Source: CAYNEO01 sp964396245
GTDB lineage: Bacteria; Zixibacteria; MSB-5A5; GN15; FEB-12
Assembly: GCA_964396245.1 (NCBI GenBank)
Contig: CAYNEO010000080.1
Span: 1-7,841, forward strand
DNA: 7,841 bases
Direction: 5' to 3'
This document shows, piece after piece, positions 1 through 6,016 of this stretch. The position numbers and the translations under genes are program-made. Under the pieces are notes generated by a model. It was not told the origin of the DNA and did not search any database. It saw only the letters and a program-made list of their open reading frames with translations. Within the stretch, counting starts at the first letter, position 1. Each line of letters opens with the position of its first letter.

Positions 1-35
1 CCATACTCGCGTTGTGGCACAAGGACTTACACCGT

Positions 36-56
36 ATTGTGACCAAATTGTGACCA
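36..56. repeat. Left copy of 21-bp flanking direct repeat (two TTGTGACCAAA-type units)
   Basis: This stretch is two tandem copies of an 11-bp unit, TTGTGACCAAA followed by TTGTGACCA. It lies 12 bp beyond the stop codon of the large secreted-protein gene. The same 21 bp, with a single T/C difference, recurs in the same orientation at 5030-5050, beyond the promoter of that operon. The pair therefore brackets the whole two-gene unit. Tandem 11-bp units would suit binding by a recombinase or another DNA-binding protein on one helix face, but no protein is known to act here. An ordinary dispersed repeat is the alternative. Confidence 0.6.
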
Positions 57-70
57 CTTTTTATTGGTCA
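51..70 (-). terminator. Weak hairpin at the end of the secreted-protein gene
   Basis: TGACCA (51-56) and TGGTCA (65-70) are perfect inverted arms around an 8-nt A/T-rich loop and overlap the TGA stop at 68-70. The stem is only 6 bp and no U-run follows it on the minus strand, so termination activity is doubtful. It is the only hairpin seen in the 67 bp after the gene that remain in the window. One arm is also part of the flanking repeat at 36-56. Confidence 0.25.
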
Positions 71-3000
71 TTTCAGCAACAGCATCTTCTTCGTCTCGAC
101 GTGATCGTCAGCTTGGAATCGATATAAGTACACCCCGGTTGAAACAGCTTCACCGGTAGAACTCGTACCATCCCAAGTTATGGAATAAGCTCCTGCCGAT
201 TCTTCTCGATCAACCAGTGTTCGCACTTTTTGGCCAAGGAGATTGAAAACATCGATCCTCACACTGCTTCGTCTTGGCAGGCTATACTCAATCGTTGTTG
301 CAGGGTTGAACGGATTGGGGTAGTTCTGAGACAGCTCAAAGCGATAGGGCAGAAGCGAACCATGATCATCCTCAACGTCCAACGGTGAGCCATTAGAGAG
401 ATAGAGCGTGTCGTCGATGACCCCATCGATACCATCATCGACAATGACCATCAACTGCGCTTCACTCACATTGTTCCAGTTGGGTACGAGATGCTGCTCA
501 GAGTTGGCTCCGACAGCGATATCGAAGTGTATGAATTCTTTCATTTCGGGTCCGCCAAGATCCCTGATGACGAGATCATACGATGACGCCGCACCAAAAT
601 TAGCCAGGCGCAGACCGTTGGTCGGAGTCAGTTCGAGAGCAACCGAGTCGGCAGCCGGTATTTGCAGATCACCCAACGCCAAGTGTTGCTCGCGATCGGG
701 CTGGACAACGACAAAGTCAAGGTCGCACGTGCGGACCGCTCCGTCAGGATTATCCAGATGCATCCCGTCGCCACCCCGTATATCAACCTGCTCCACATCA
801 TTCGCTCCAACACTGTCACGGCGATAGGCCATGATAACGTCATCATTAAATACGGTCAGATGTGCATAGTCCTCACCGGAACCCGCCAACCGGCACGACC
901 AGTTGCCGGCGGGTACAATGTATCCGATCGGCTCGCCCGGACCATCGGCCCTGGGGATGATCGGCATGGCTCCGGGTACGTTGCAAAAGAGCGAGTCGTT
1001 GTACTTGCCGATAGCCAGGGTGCCAAGCTCCAGTCGGACGGAATCACTCGGAGCAATGTACATTTCGAGATAGTCACTTGAGGAAGCAGCCACTGGAGGC
1101 AGCGCCCTCTGAGCTGCCGTCATGTGCGCCGGGTCGGAATAGTGAGACAGGGAATCCTCGACAAAGAAGAGCTTGTCCCCGGCCCAACCCAACTGAGCGT
1201 ACGTCCAACTTCCGTTCTTGGCATCGATCTCTACCGTTGGAAAGTCATTGGGCACGTTGTTGTCGTAGACCAGAAGCGACCAGGTATTGTCTTCCTTGCT
1301 GACCCGGTCGAGCAGATACGGCGTAACCGAGTGACATCCCTGATTGTTGACCTCGCTCGTATCACAAAGGGTGAGTATGCGATCGCCACCCGAGACTGAG
1401 AGCACACTGAATAAACCCTTAAGATCGTTTAGCGTTTCGGACGGCGTCCGGGAACGTGCCGTATTCATGTGGTCAATGTTTACATTGCCGAATTGATAGG
1501 TATAATACCGGTTGATCAAGCTCCTGCGGCCGGTGGTCATTGTCAGATTGTGCAACAGATCAAAGGTTCCGATTTCGGGGCGGGCGGCAAACGATGCCGA
1601 GTCCTGATACGCCATCAGGTTGGTGATGGCCAAGCCAAAGCATGAGCCGTTCCAGGCGTGCTTGATCGCTCCCCATCTTAGAACCGCCGAAGGCCGGTAT
1701 TGCGGACCCAGCCAGTAGTCAAAGTAGCATGCGTCGAACCCGAAGGCCTCGACGAAAGTCGGCCAACTCGGGAAATCCGACGGCGTCGCGGCCAAGTCGG
1801 CGAACTCGAGTGGATATTGAAAACCGGTAATGGTGTCCTGTACGTTCATATAGTCGACCCATGCCTCTTGCGGCCACATGTTCGCTGAGTCATTGGGGAA
1901 TTGCCAACTATCGTCAGGGTGAGCATAGCTGAGCAGGTGGCTGTCATCGCTCACGCGGGACAATCCATAGTGTTTGATCTTGAACGGCGCACTCATTCCG
2001 ACCAGGCCGGGGTGAGCCGTCGCTACCACGCGGATCCGGCAATCCATCGAATACTCATACGGCGGAACCTCCCAGGAATAGTACCCAGATGAAGCGTCGG
2101 TGCCGGCCGCAATTGTACTCCAGTTGTCGTCCGGGTGGGCCGGATCGTATGACGTGTTGTAAGCGATGTCTACCAATGTCACGCTGTCCGGCGCCTGCCA
2201 CTGGATATTGAAAGTCGTGTAGCTCATCAAGAGTTTCTCGCTCGACGGCTCGTGGACCCGGATGCCTTCCGAGGATGCACTCGGATTGTATTCGTCCGCA
2301 CCGACGTCCACCAGCATGCTGCCGTTTTCATCACCGTCGAGTATCCGCGCCTCACCGTCGATATCAAACATCTCCTGAGTCTGTGACGTGAAACCGGCGT
2401 CGATAAGCTGCGACGTTTCCGAAAAATGATAATCAAGTATGCGATAGGTAGAACCAGTGTCGGCATGGTCTCTAATATCGCCCAGAATTATCAGGGTATC
2501 GCCGGAGACATTCCAGATCGGGTGCCAGCGAGGGTTGGATGTATCGGGACAAATTAGATGGCTGACTAGTGTCTCGGCCGACGGGAAGCTCCCCAAGGCA
2601 TCAACAAGCTTCGACAACCCACTGCGGCTGTCGTAAATCACGGTATCGATCTGGCCGAAAATCTCCGGCAACAGTCCTGGATCGACATTGATATTAGTTA
2701 CGAAATCACCACCGAGGGCCTGGAGGTCGTCGACAGTGTATATCCTTCCATCAGGTCCCTCGTAGAGAAGTTCTTGGGTTTCATTTCCATTGTTCCAGAA
2801 ATTGTTACCAACCACAATCGGCGCTCCGTCGTCCGACTTGTATAGACCATATTCGGCCTGACCCACAATAAGATTATTGGCCACCACACACTGCTCAATG
2901 TTGTCCAGCCCACCAACCAAAATCCCGATATTTCCATTGTCAATAATCGTGTTACCGACAATCGTCGCCTCACCTCCGGACAGATGAATCCCGTATGGAT

Positions 3001-4678
3001 ACGTCCCGTACTGGTTGAGCCCATTGCCAATTAGAACGTTATTATCTATCGTGATCGGGACACCGGTACCGTAGGCATCGATACCTCGGATCGCTGTGTA
3101 GTTGTTACCTACAAACACCGAGCGATGGATATCTATCGACACCAGATCATTATCTATCGGAAAGACAATACCGTATCCTGCATTGTTAGAAATGTGGCAA
3201 TCATTCAACTCGATACTTGTCGGTGCGCCTTCCAAGTAAAAGACTTCGACTCCATCCACCACGTTATCAAACAGACTCACGTTATTCAACTTCAATGTCT
3301 GATGATAAGCTGTCCTATTCTCAAAGTAAATAGCAGCCGAGAATGGATCGAGACGAGTAATGTGTTGAATGGTAGTATTGGAGATGTCGTAGTTGTGTGC
3401 GCCTGCTCCTCGCAACACCACTCCGGAATACCAGCTGTTCTCAATAGTCACACCGTCTAGAGTGAGACCGCCAAACGAGTGTATCCCACTCCGGGGATAA
3501 CGAATCAGAGTCCTTCTGATTTCGGCGGTCGCATTTGAGTCGATCATGATCCCACTGCCTCCTGTCATCCAGTTTGCCACAAACGGATCAGGCTGTGGTT
3601 TTGTATCAGTATCGCCACCGTACTCGTCATCTGCAGCTGAAGTGAGGATGGTACTGTCGATATACAGTCGCCCGCCGACATCGAAGCCGCCGGTGACCAA
3701 GAACTTGATCAACGACCCCTTCCCGACCGCCAGCGCCGCTCCCGGATCGACCGTTATCGTGCTGGAGATAATAGGCAGGCTTTCGGAGCAGCGGATGAAG
3801 GTCGAGTCCTCCACCCGAGCCCCGACCATATACAGTTTGCTCTGATCGACATTGTGGGCGGTGTTGCCTTTTATGGACTTGATACCACAATTGCGAATAT
3901 CGATAAGACCGCTTCCATCACTCTCCCAATAGCTGATATCTTCGAAATGGCAGTCTTCAAGCGTGAACTCAGCAGCGTCGCGCACAATGATCGGATAGAT
4001 CTGATTGGGAAAATCAAAGCGTTCAAACCGACAGTTCCGTATGGTGACGATGCAACTCTTCTCATTACCGAAATCAAGCAGGTTTAAGAGGTAGGAGAAC
4101 GGTTCGGAGTAATCGGGAAAGTAGCAGTTTTCAATTAGGGCCGAGCAGCCGGAAGCGGTGAATGGGAAGCTGTTCCTGACGATATCACTGTAGGTGCACC
4201 TGAACTCGGTGTTTATCCATTGAAAGCTGTTGTACTCGTAGTCAACTCCGCATTGAATCTTGTAGGTTCCTTCGATCCGGATCGGGTCCAGCGGCGTACC
4301 GATGAAATTGACTCCGCCGCCGCCGCTGATCAGGCCCTCATGGTTTTCACCTATCTGAACATTTATAAGAAACGGATTTGTGGGATCGAAACTTCCCGAT
4401 TCAAAAGTTATGGCTCCATTGGAAAGGATACTGGACTCAACAATGAACGGCGGCCCCGGATCAAGGTTATGCGCAGCACCGTAGGCGTTCTGATAGTCCC
4501 GGTCAAATGTGATACCATCATCCTCACTAAGTACTTTTACTCTGTAGCTCTGATAGTGATCATCCCAGAGCATGTTGACATATACTTCCCCGTGAGTGTT
4601 TGTAGGGCATAGTATGATGGTTATAAAAAGAAAAAATATTGTGGCAATTGGGAACAAGATTCGCAATGAGAAACGCAT
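68..4678 (-). CDS. Secreted beta-helix / papain-like cysteine hydrolase with type IX secretion sorting domain
   Basis: A 1536-residue exported protein. Residues 1-30 form a Sec signal peptide (basic MRFSLR, a long hydrophobic run, then THG). Residues about 110-690 are repeated short strands with Asn/Asp/Gly turns ('IENC', 'IDNNVLIGNG', 'IVGNTIIDNGNIGILVGG'), typical of a right-handed parallel beta-helix. Residues about 770-796 (DIDGEAR...VDVGADEY) match the usual end of such helices. An Ig-like segment follows (about 800-900). A papain-like domain then shows the Cys in NGSCFGLA (C1013), the His in GCHSVTPYLL (H1116) and the Asp in LVYDNNVP (D1139), in Cys-His-Asp order. Residues 1449-1536 are a FlgD-like type A Por/T9SS sorting domain (LSQNYPNPFNP...KKMLLLK). 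The ATG has AAGGAG 7 nt upstream. It is probably exported through the outer membrane and surface-attached or released. Polysaccharide or protein substrates are both possible. The beta-helix and sorting domain are secure; the catalytic role is inferred from the motifs. Confidence 0.93.
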   Translation of the reverse strand: MRFSLRILFPIATIFFLFITIILCPTNTHGEVYVNMLWDDHYQSYRVKVLSEDDGITFDRDYQNAYGAAHNLDPGPPFIVESSILSNGAITFESGSFDPTNPFLINVQIGENHEGLISGGGGVNFIGTPLDPIRIEGTYKIQCGVDYEYNSFQWINTEFRCTYSDIVRNSFPFTASGCSALIENCYFPDYSEPFSYLLNLLDFGNEKSCIVTIRNCRFERFDFPNQIYPIIVRDAAEFTLEDCHFEDISYWESDGSGLIDIRNCGIKSIKGNTAHNVDQSKLYMVGARVEDSTFIRCSESLPIISSTITVDPGAALAVGKGSLIKFLVTGGFDVGGRLYIDSTILTSAADDEYGGDTDTKPQPDPFVANWMTGGSGIMIDSNATAEIRRTLIRYPRSGIHSFGGLTLDGVTIENSWYSGVVLRGAGAHNYDISNTTIQHITRLDPFSAAIYFENRTAYHQTLKLNNVSLFDNVVDGVEVFYLEGAPTSIELNDCHISNNAGYGIVFPIDNDLVSIDIHRSVFVGNNYTAIRGIDAYGTGVPITIDNNVLIGNGLNQYGTYPYGIHLSGGEATIVGNTIIDNGNIGILVGGLDNIEQCVVANNLIVGQAEYGLYKSDDGAPIVVGNNFWNNGNETQELLYEGPDGRIYTVDDLQALGGDFVTNINVDPGLLPEIFGQIDTVIYDSRSGLSKLVDALGSFPSAETLVSHLICPDTSNPRWHPIWNVSGDTLIILGDIRDHADTGSTYRILDYHFSETSQLIDAGFTSQTQEMFDIDGEARILDGDENGSMLVDVGADEYNPSASSEGIRVHEPSSEKLLMSYTTFNIQWQAPDSVTLVDIAYNTSYDPAHPDDNWSTIAAGTDASSGYYSWEVPPYEYSMDCRIRVVATAHPGLVGMSAPFKIKHYGLSRVSDDSHLLSYAHPDDSWQFPNDSANMWPQEAWVDYMNVQDTITGFQYPLEFADLAATPSDFPSWPTFVEAFGFDACYFDYWLGPQYRPSAVLRWGAIKHAWNGSCFGLAITNLMAYQDSASFAARPEIGTFDLLHNLTMTTGRRSLINRYYTYQFGNVNIDHMNTARSRTPSETLNDLKGLFSVLSVSGGDRILTLCDTSEVNNQGCHSVTPYLLDRVSKEDNTWSLLVYDNNVPNDFPTVEIDAKNGSWTYAQLGWAGDKLFFVEDSLSHYSDPAHMTAAQRALPPVAASSSDYLEMYIAPSDSVRLELGTLAIGKYNDSLFCNVPGAMPIIPRADGPGEPIGYIVPAGNWSCRLAGSGEDYAHLTVFNDDVIMAYRRDSVGANDVEQVDIRGGDGMHLDNPDGAVRTCDLDFVVVQPDREQHLALGDLQIPAADSVALELTPTNGLRLANFGAASSYDLVIRDLGGPEMKEFIHFDIAVGANSEQHLVPNWNNVSEAQLMVIVDDGIDGVIDDTLYLSNGSPLDVEDDHGSLLPYRFELSQNYPNPFNPATTIEYSLPRRSSVRIDVFNLLGQKVRTLVDREESAGAYSITWDGTSSTGEAVSTGVYLYRFQADDHVETKKMLLLK

Positions 4679-4685
4679 CAGACGA

Positions 4686-4691
4686 CTCCTT
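4686..4691 (-). promoter_or_regulatory. Shine-Dalgarno of the secreted-protein gene
   Basis: AAGGAG on the minus strand, separated by 7 nt from the ATG at 4678. It lies in the 22-nt gap after the stop of the upstream small gene. This supports both the chosen start and translation from a shared message. Confidence 0.8.
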
Positions 4692-4700
4692 ATTGGTGGT

Positions 4701-4907
4701 TCAGGATGATCTGTAGCTCAAGATGTCAGTTTTTTTCTTCTTAGGTCTGTCAGATTCACCAACCTCCCGGCGAACCAAATCAGCGACCAGGTATTGGATT
4801 GTGGTGCCTAGTTGAGCTACTTGTACTTTGAGCTTGCGGTGTGTTGTCTCGTCAAGTCGGATATGAATCATCGGTCCACGGGGAGGTTCTTGTTTCTTCC
4901 TTGGCAC
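4701..4907 (-). CDS. Ribbon-helix-helix DNA-binding protein (CopG/Arc type)
   Basis: A small basic protein of 68 residues. After a Lys/Arg/Pro-rich N-terminus comes a short strand (MIHIRL, residues 13-18). Helix 1 follows (about 19-33, DETTHRKLKVQVAQL), then a Gly34-Thr-Thr turn and helix 2 (about 36-49, TIQYLVADLVRREV). This is the ribbon-helix-helix order, in which two subunits pair their strands to contact the DNA major groove. A KKKK tail follows at 56-59. A GTG at 4907 is preferred because GGAG lies 5 nt upstream; an in-frame GTG at 4913 would leave only 1 nt. Family members are usually antitoxins or autorepressors. No toxin gene is adjacent; the next gene, 22 nt downstream, is the giant secreted protein. 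Control of its own promoter and of that gene is a reasonable inference. A solitary antitoxin remnant is the alternative. Confidence 0.82.
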   Translation of the reverse strand: MPRKKQEPPRGPMIHIRLDETTHRKLKVQVAQLGTTIQYLVADLVRREVGESDRPKKKKTDILSYRSS

Positions 4908-4939
4908 ACTCACACTCCATATTCAGTCGTTCGGTTATA

Positions 4940-4968
4940 AATATAGCCGACAAGAGCCAATTTGTCAA
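4940..4968 (-). promoter_or_regulatory. Sigma70-type promoter of the RHH / secreted-protein operon
   Basis: On the minus strand the -35 hexamer is a perfect TTGACA (4963-4968). The spacer is 17 bp and the -10 is TATATT (4940-4945), 5 of 6 matching TATAAT. Transcription should begin near 4933, giving a leader of roughly 25 nt before the GTG start. It is the best promoter match in the window and sits just where an operon promoter is expected. Binding by the encoded RHH protein is possible, but no clear operator repeat was found. Confidence 0.72.
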
Positions 4969-5029
4969 CGATAATAGAGACACTGTTCCATATTGACATA
5001 GCCCAGTTTGAGCAGAATCGCCTCCAGGC

Positions 5030-5050
5030 ATTGTGACCAAATCGTGACCA
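5030..5050. repeat. Right copy of 21-bp flanking direct repeat
   Basis: Matches 36-56 in the same orientation at 20 of 21 positions; the second unit begins TCGTGACC instead of TTGTGACC. It lies between the operon promoter and the tmRNA 3' end, 55 bp from the tmRNA-end copy at 5105-5130. Read on the minus strand, both copies could encode FGHN-like residues (WSQFGHN and WSRFGHN). They might therefore be remnants of one gene's coding end rather than protein-binding sites. Confidence 0.6.
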
Positions 5051-5089
5051 AAATGGTGTTACGTTATTCAGTGTTATTGGGGGATATAT

Positions 5090-5140
5090 GCTTACAAAGG
5101 CAGGGGTGGGGGGTATAATACCCCCGTCCGGTTTGTAAGC
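5090..5140. repeat. 51-nt nested inverted repeat next to the tmRNA 3' end
   Basis: GCTTACAAA (5090-5098) and TTTGTAAGC (5132-5140) are perfect 9-bp inverted arms. Inside them GGGGGTAT...ATACCCCC forms a second perfect palindrome around 5109-5125. On the minus strand this could fold just after tmRNA and help end its transcription, although no U-run follows. The inner part is derived from, or mimics, the tmRNA T-arm. Confidence 0.6.
5105..5130 (-). other. Partial copy of the tmRNA 3' end (candidate attachment-site remnant)
   Basis: Aligned with the true gene end at 5171-5196, the flanks GGTGGGGGG and CCCCCGTCCG are identical at all 19 positions, while the 7-nt T-loop between them differs (3 of 7 match). 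TGTAA downstream also matches after a 1-nt shift. The copy is offset by 66 bp and lacks a consensus T-loop, so it is not a functional RNA end. tmRNA 3' ends are frequent crossover sites for tyrosine integrases, and a leftover duplicate is what a past or neighbouring insertion leaves. Selection for a plain hairpin terminator is an alternative. Confidence 0.5.
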
Positions 5141-5166
5141 TATTGTATTATAATGAGTTATATTAA

Positions 5167-5520
5167 TGGAGGTGGGGGGAATCGAACCCCCGTCCGAGTG
5201 TAACGCCAAGCTGCCGTCTACGTGCGTAGTCCCTCTATAATATATTCGCTTCGACGGCTGCCGAAAGACAGGCCACCGGCGAAACTAGCCGCTGAATTTA
5301 AGCTGCCCTTAGCGGCGTCGAACAGCCGAGTCTCCTTTAACGACGCTGTAGCCCGACCCTGGAGACCTGGGGCCAGGTACAACGAGCTGCCTTAATTAGG
5401 CAGCCATGGCGTAATTGTATTCGCCAAGTATTGGTTTTTGCCCGGTTTGTTATCGAGGCTCCAGACATCCCCGGCACGCTGACAACTCCTCACTACACCC
5501 GTCGAAACCTGGTCACCCCC
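5167..5520 (-). ncRNA. ssrA: Transfer-messenger RNA (tmRNA)
   Basis: This RNA rescues stalled ribosomes: charged with alanine and bound by SmpB, it adds a degradation tag to the unfinished protein. The gene is about 354 nt. The 5' end GGGGGTGACCAGGTTTCGAC is the standard tmRNA start. The 3' end carries a T-arm (GGGGG, loop TTCGATT, CCCCC) and the strand CACCTCC, which closes a 7-bp acceptor stem with GGGGGTG. Pair 3 is G-U, the alanine identity signal, and the discriminator is A. GACTACGCACGTAGA near the 3' side is also typical. CCA is not encoded, since TTA follows, and must be added after transcription. The tag frame lies at 5396-5425. A one-piece, non-permuted tmRNA is clear. Exact ends are deduced from the acceptor stem; the 5' end would be made by RNase P. 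Confidence 0.95.
5396..5425 (-). other. tmRNA tag-peptide reading frame (GEYNYAMAA, stop TAA)
   Basis: Inside tmRNA, GGC GAA TAC AAT TAC GCC ATG GCT GCC TAA gives GEYNYAMAA. Together with the alanine from the charged end the tag would be AGEYNYAMAA. The Ala-Ala end and preceding Tyr-Ala-hydrophobic are the usual protease-recognition pattern. GGC is taken as the resume codon because the five bases before it are TACTT, placing U at -5 and A at -4 as in the E. coli gene (UAGUC before GCA). The resume codon is inferred; the C-terminal part is certain. Confidence 0.85.
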
Positions 5521-5760
5521 ATATCGGAAGGACCTGTCTGTCGACAGGGNNNNNNNNNNNNNNNNNNNNNNNNNNNNNNNNNNNNNNNNNNNNNNNNNNN
5601 NNNNNNNNNNNNNNNNNNNNNNNNNNNNNNNNNNNNNNNNNNNNNNNNNAGGACCTGTCTGTCGACAGGGTAACGAAGATCGGTTGGTCAGCAACCGCTC
5701 TTCAATTGTCAAAGAACTACATCTAGTACTTACCACCGGCCGGAATATTCAACCGTGGCA
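5495..5760 (-). repeat. tmRNA upstream-region duplication, copy 1 (interrupted by gap)
   Basis: Present as 5495-5549 plus 5650-5760, with the assembly gap between. It matches copy 2 (5769-5913) with a constant 153-bp period once the 21-bp overlap across the gap is collapsed. It holds the first 26 nt of the intact tmRNA, the CCTGTC/GACAGG hairpin, the CGGTTG/CAACCG hairpin (around 5675-5703), a TTTGACAA motif and a TTGAATATTCCGGCCG block. A stretch at about 5716-5731 between the last two differs from copy 2. No protein gene is present. Confidence 0.8.
5550..5649. other. Assembly gap (100 N)
   Basis: Exactly 100 unknown bases, the usual placeholder for a gap of unspecified length. The 21 bases before it (5529-5549) and after it (5650-5670) are identical. 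That is expected when two contigs ending in the same repeat are scaffolded without being merged. The true sequence may have no missing bases, or one or more extra 153-bp repeat units. Confidence 0.97.
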
Positions 5761-5806
5761 AGCTCACGACACCCGTCGAAACCTGGTCACCCCCATATCG
5801 GAAGGA

Positions 5807-5856
5807 CCTGTCTGTCGACAGGGTAACGAAGATCGGTTGGTCAGCAACCGCTCTTC
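5807..5856 (-). other. Two adjacent leader hairpins conserved between the duplicated copies
   Basis: CCTGTC (5807-5812) pairs with GACAGG (5817-5822) around a 4-nt loop. GAAGA (5828-5832) pairs with TCTTC (5852-5856), enclosing CGGTTG (5834-5839) and CAACCG (5845-5850) with one mismatch between stems. Both hairpins recur in copy 1 directly before the intact tmRNA. They could be part of a transcribed leader removed by RNase P, or operators. The 10-bp palindrome CTGTCGACAG lies within the first. Confidence 0.5.
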
Positions 5857-5877
5857 ACTTGTCAAAGATCCACTGGT

Positions 5878-5905
5878 AATATATACCATCGGCCGGAATA
5901 TTCAA
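5878..5905 (-). promoter_or_regulatory. Candidate promoter in copy 2 of the tmRNA upstream duplication
   Basis: On the minus strand TTGAAT (5900-5905), 16 bp, then TATATT (5878-5883). It points toward tmRNA. The corresponding -10 position in copy 1 is AGTACT, so the copy beside the intact gene would be a weaker promoter. If active, this promoter would transcribe both leaders before reaching tmRNA. Confidence 0.4.
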
Positions 5906-5916
5906 TCCCGGCACTG

Positions 5917-5922
5917 ATTATA
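5917..5922 (-). promoter_or_regulatory. Perfect TATAAT -10 hexamer upstream of the tmRNA repeats
   Basis: TATAAT on the minus strand just outside copy 2. No good -35 hexamer was found 16-18 bp upstream, so it is only a possible second tmRNA promoter. Confidence 0.25.
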
Positions 5923-5973
5923 ACGATTCCGTCCCGGCAAAGTTTCCTTTTTGGTCCGAATTGTACATGTTAT

Positions 5974-6004
5974 TCGCCGCGACTAACAGCCTGTCGACCG
6001 GCGA
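5974..6004 (-). terminator. Hairpin after the short exported-protein gene
   Basis: TCGCCG (5974-5979) pairs with CGGCGA (5999-6004). Inside, CGAC and GTCG continue the stem after a 2-nt bulge around a 9-nt loop. It lies 13 bp beyond the stop of the gene at 6017-6418. A U-run is missing, so it is a weak intrinsic terminator candidate. Confidence 0.4.
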
Positions 6005-6016
6005 GTTACATCAGCC

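Larger units (their letters stand above)
5769..5913 (-). repeat. tmRNA upstream-region duplication, copy 2, with truncated tmRNA 5' end
   Basis: The second copy starts, at its low-coordinate end, with the first 26 nt of tmRNA (5769-5794), after which similarity to tmRNA stops. This is a broken fragment, not a second gene. Upstream on the minus strand it carries the same leader as copy 1. Over the block from the tmRNA 5' end to TTTGACAA only one substitution was seen in the comparable bases (TTGACAAG versus TTGACAAT). A middle segment (about 5869-5884) is diverged, so this is not a simple assembly echo. Confidence 0.82.

Noticed and set aside
408..1399. Several plus-strand open frames of 74-139 codons
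   Set aside because: They lie opposite the large minus-strand gene, mutually overlap in different frames, and show no domain-like or compositional sense. They are by-products of its codon pattern.
5105..5196. tRNA gene suggested by the T-arm-like sequences
   Set aside because: One copy belongs to tmRNA and the other lacks a T-loop consensus; no anticodon arm or D-arm surrounds either.
4852..5209. Minus-strand frames starting MECECAKEE (ATG near 4918) or running through the tmRNA 3' end
   Set aside because: They overlap the operon promoter, the RHH gene or tmRNA. The pattern DGGSIPPTS / DGGIIPPT in one of them merely reflects the tmRNA-end copy.
5528..5549. CTGT...ACAG as a LexA box in the tmRNA leader
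   Set aside because: The spacing is 6 or 2 nt rather than the 8 of the enterobacterial LexA box. The element is better explained as a short hairpin.
5392..5736. Open frames of 80-114 codons spanning the gap on both strands
   Set aside because: They are kept open only by the run of N and overlap tmRNA and its repeated leader; they are not genes.
5495..5913. CRISPR-like array
   Set aside because: There are only two long repeats with a 153-bp period that include part of tmRNA; there is no short repeat/spacer rhythm.
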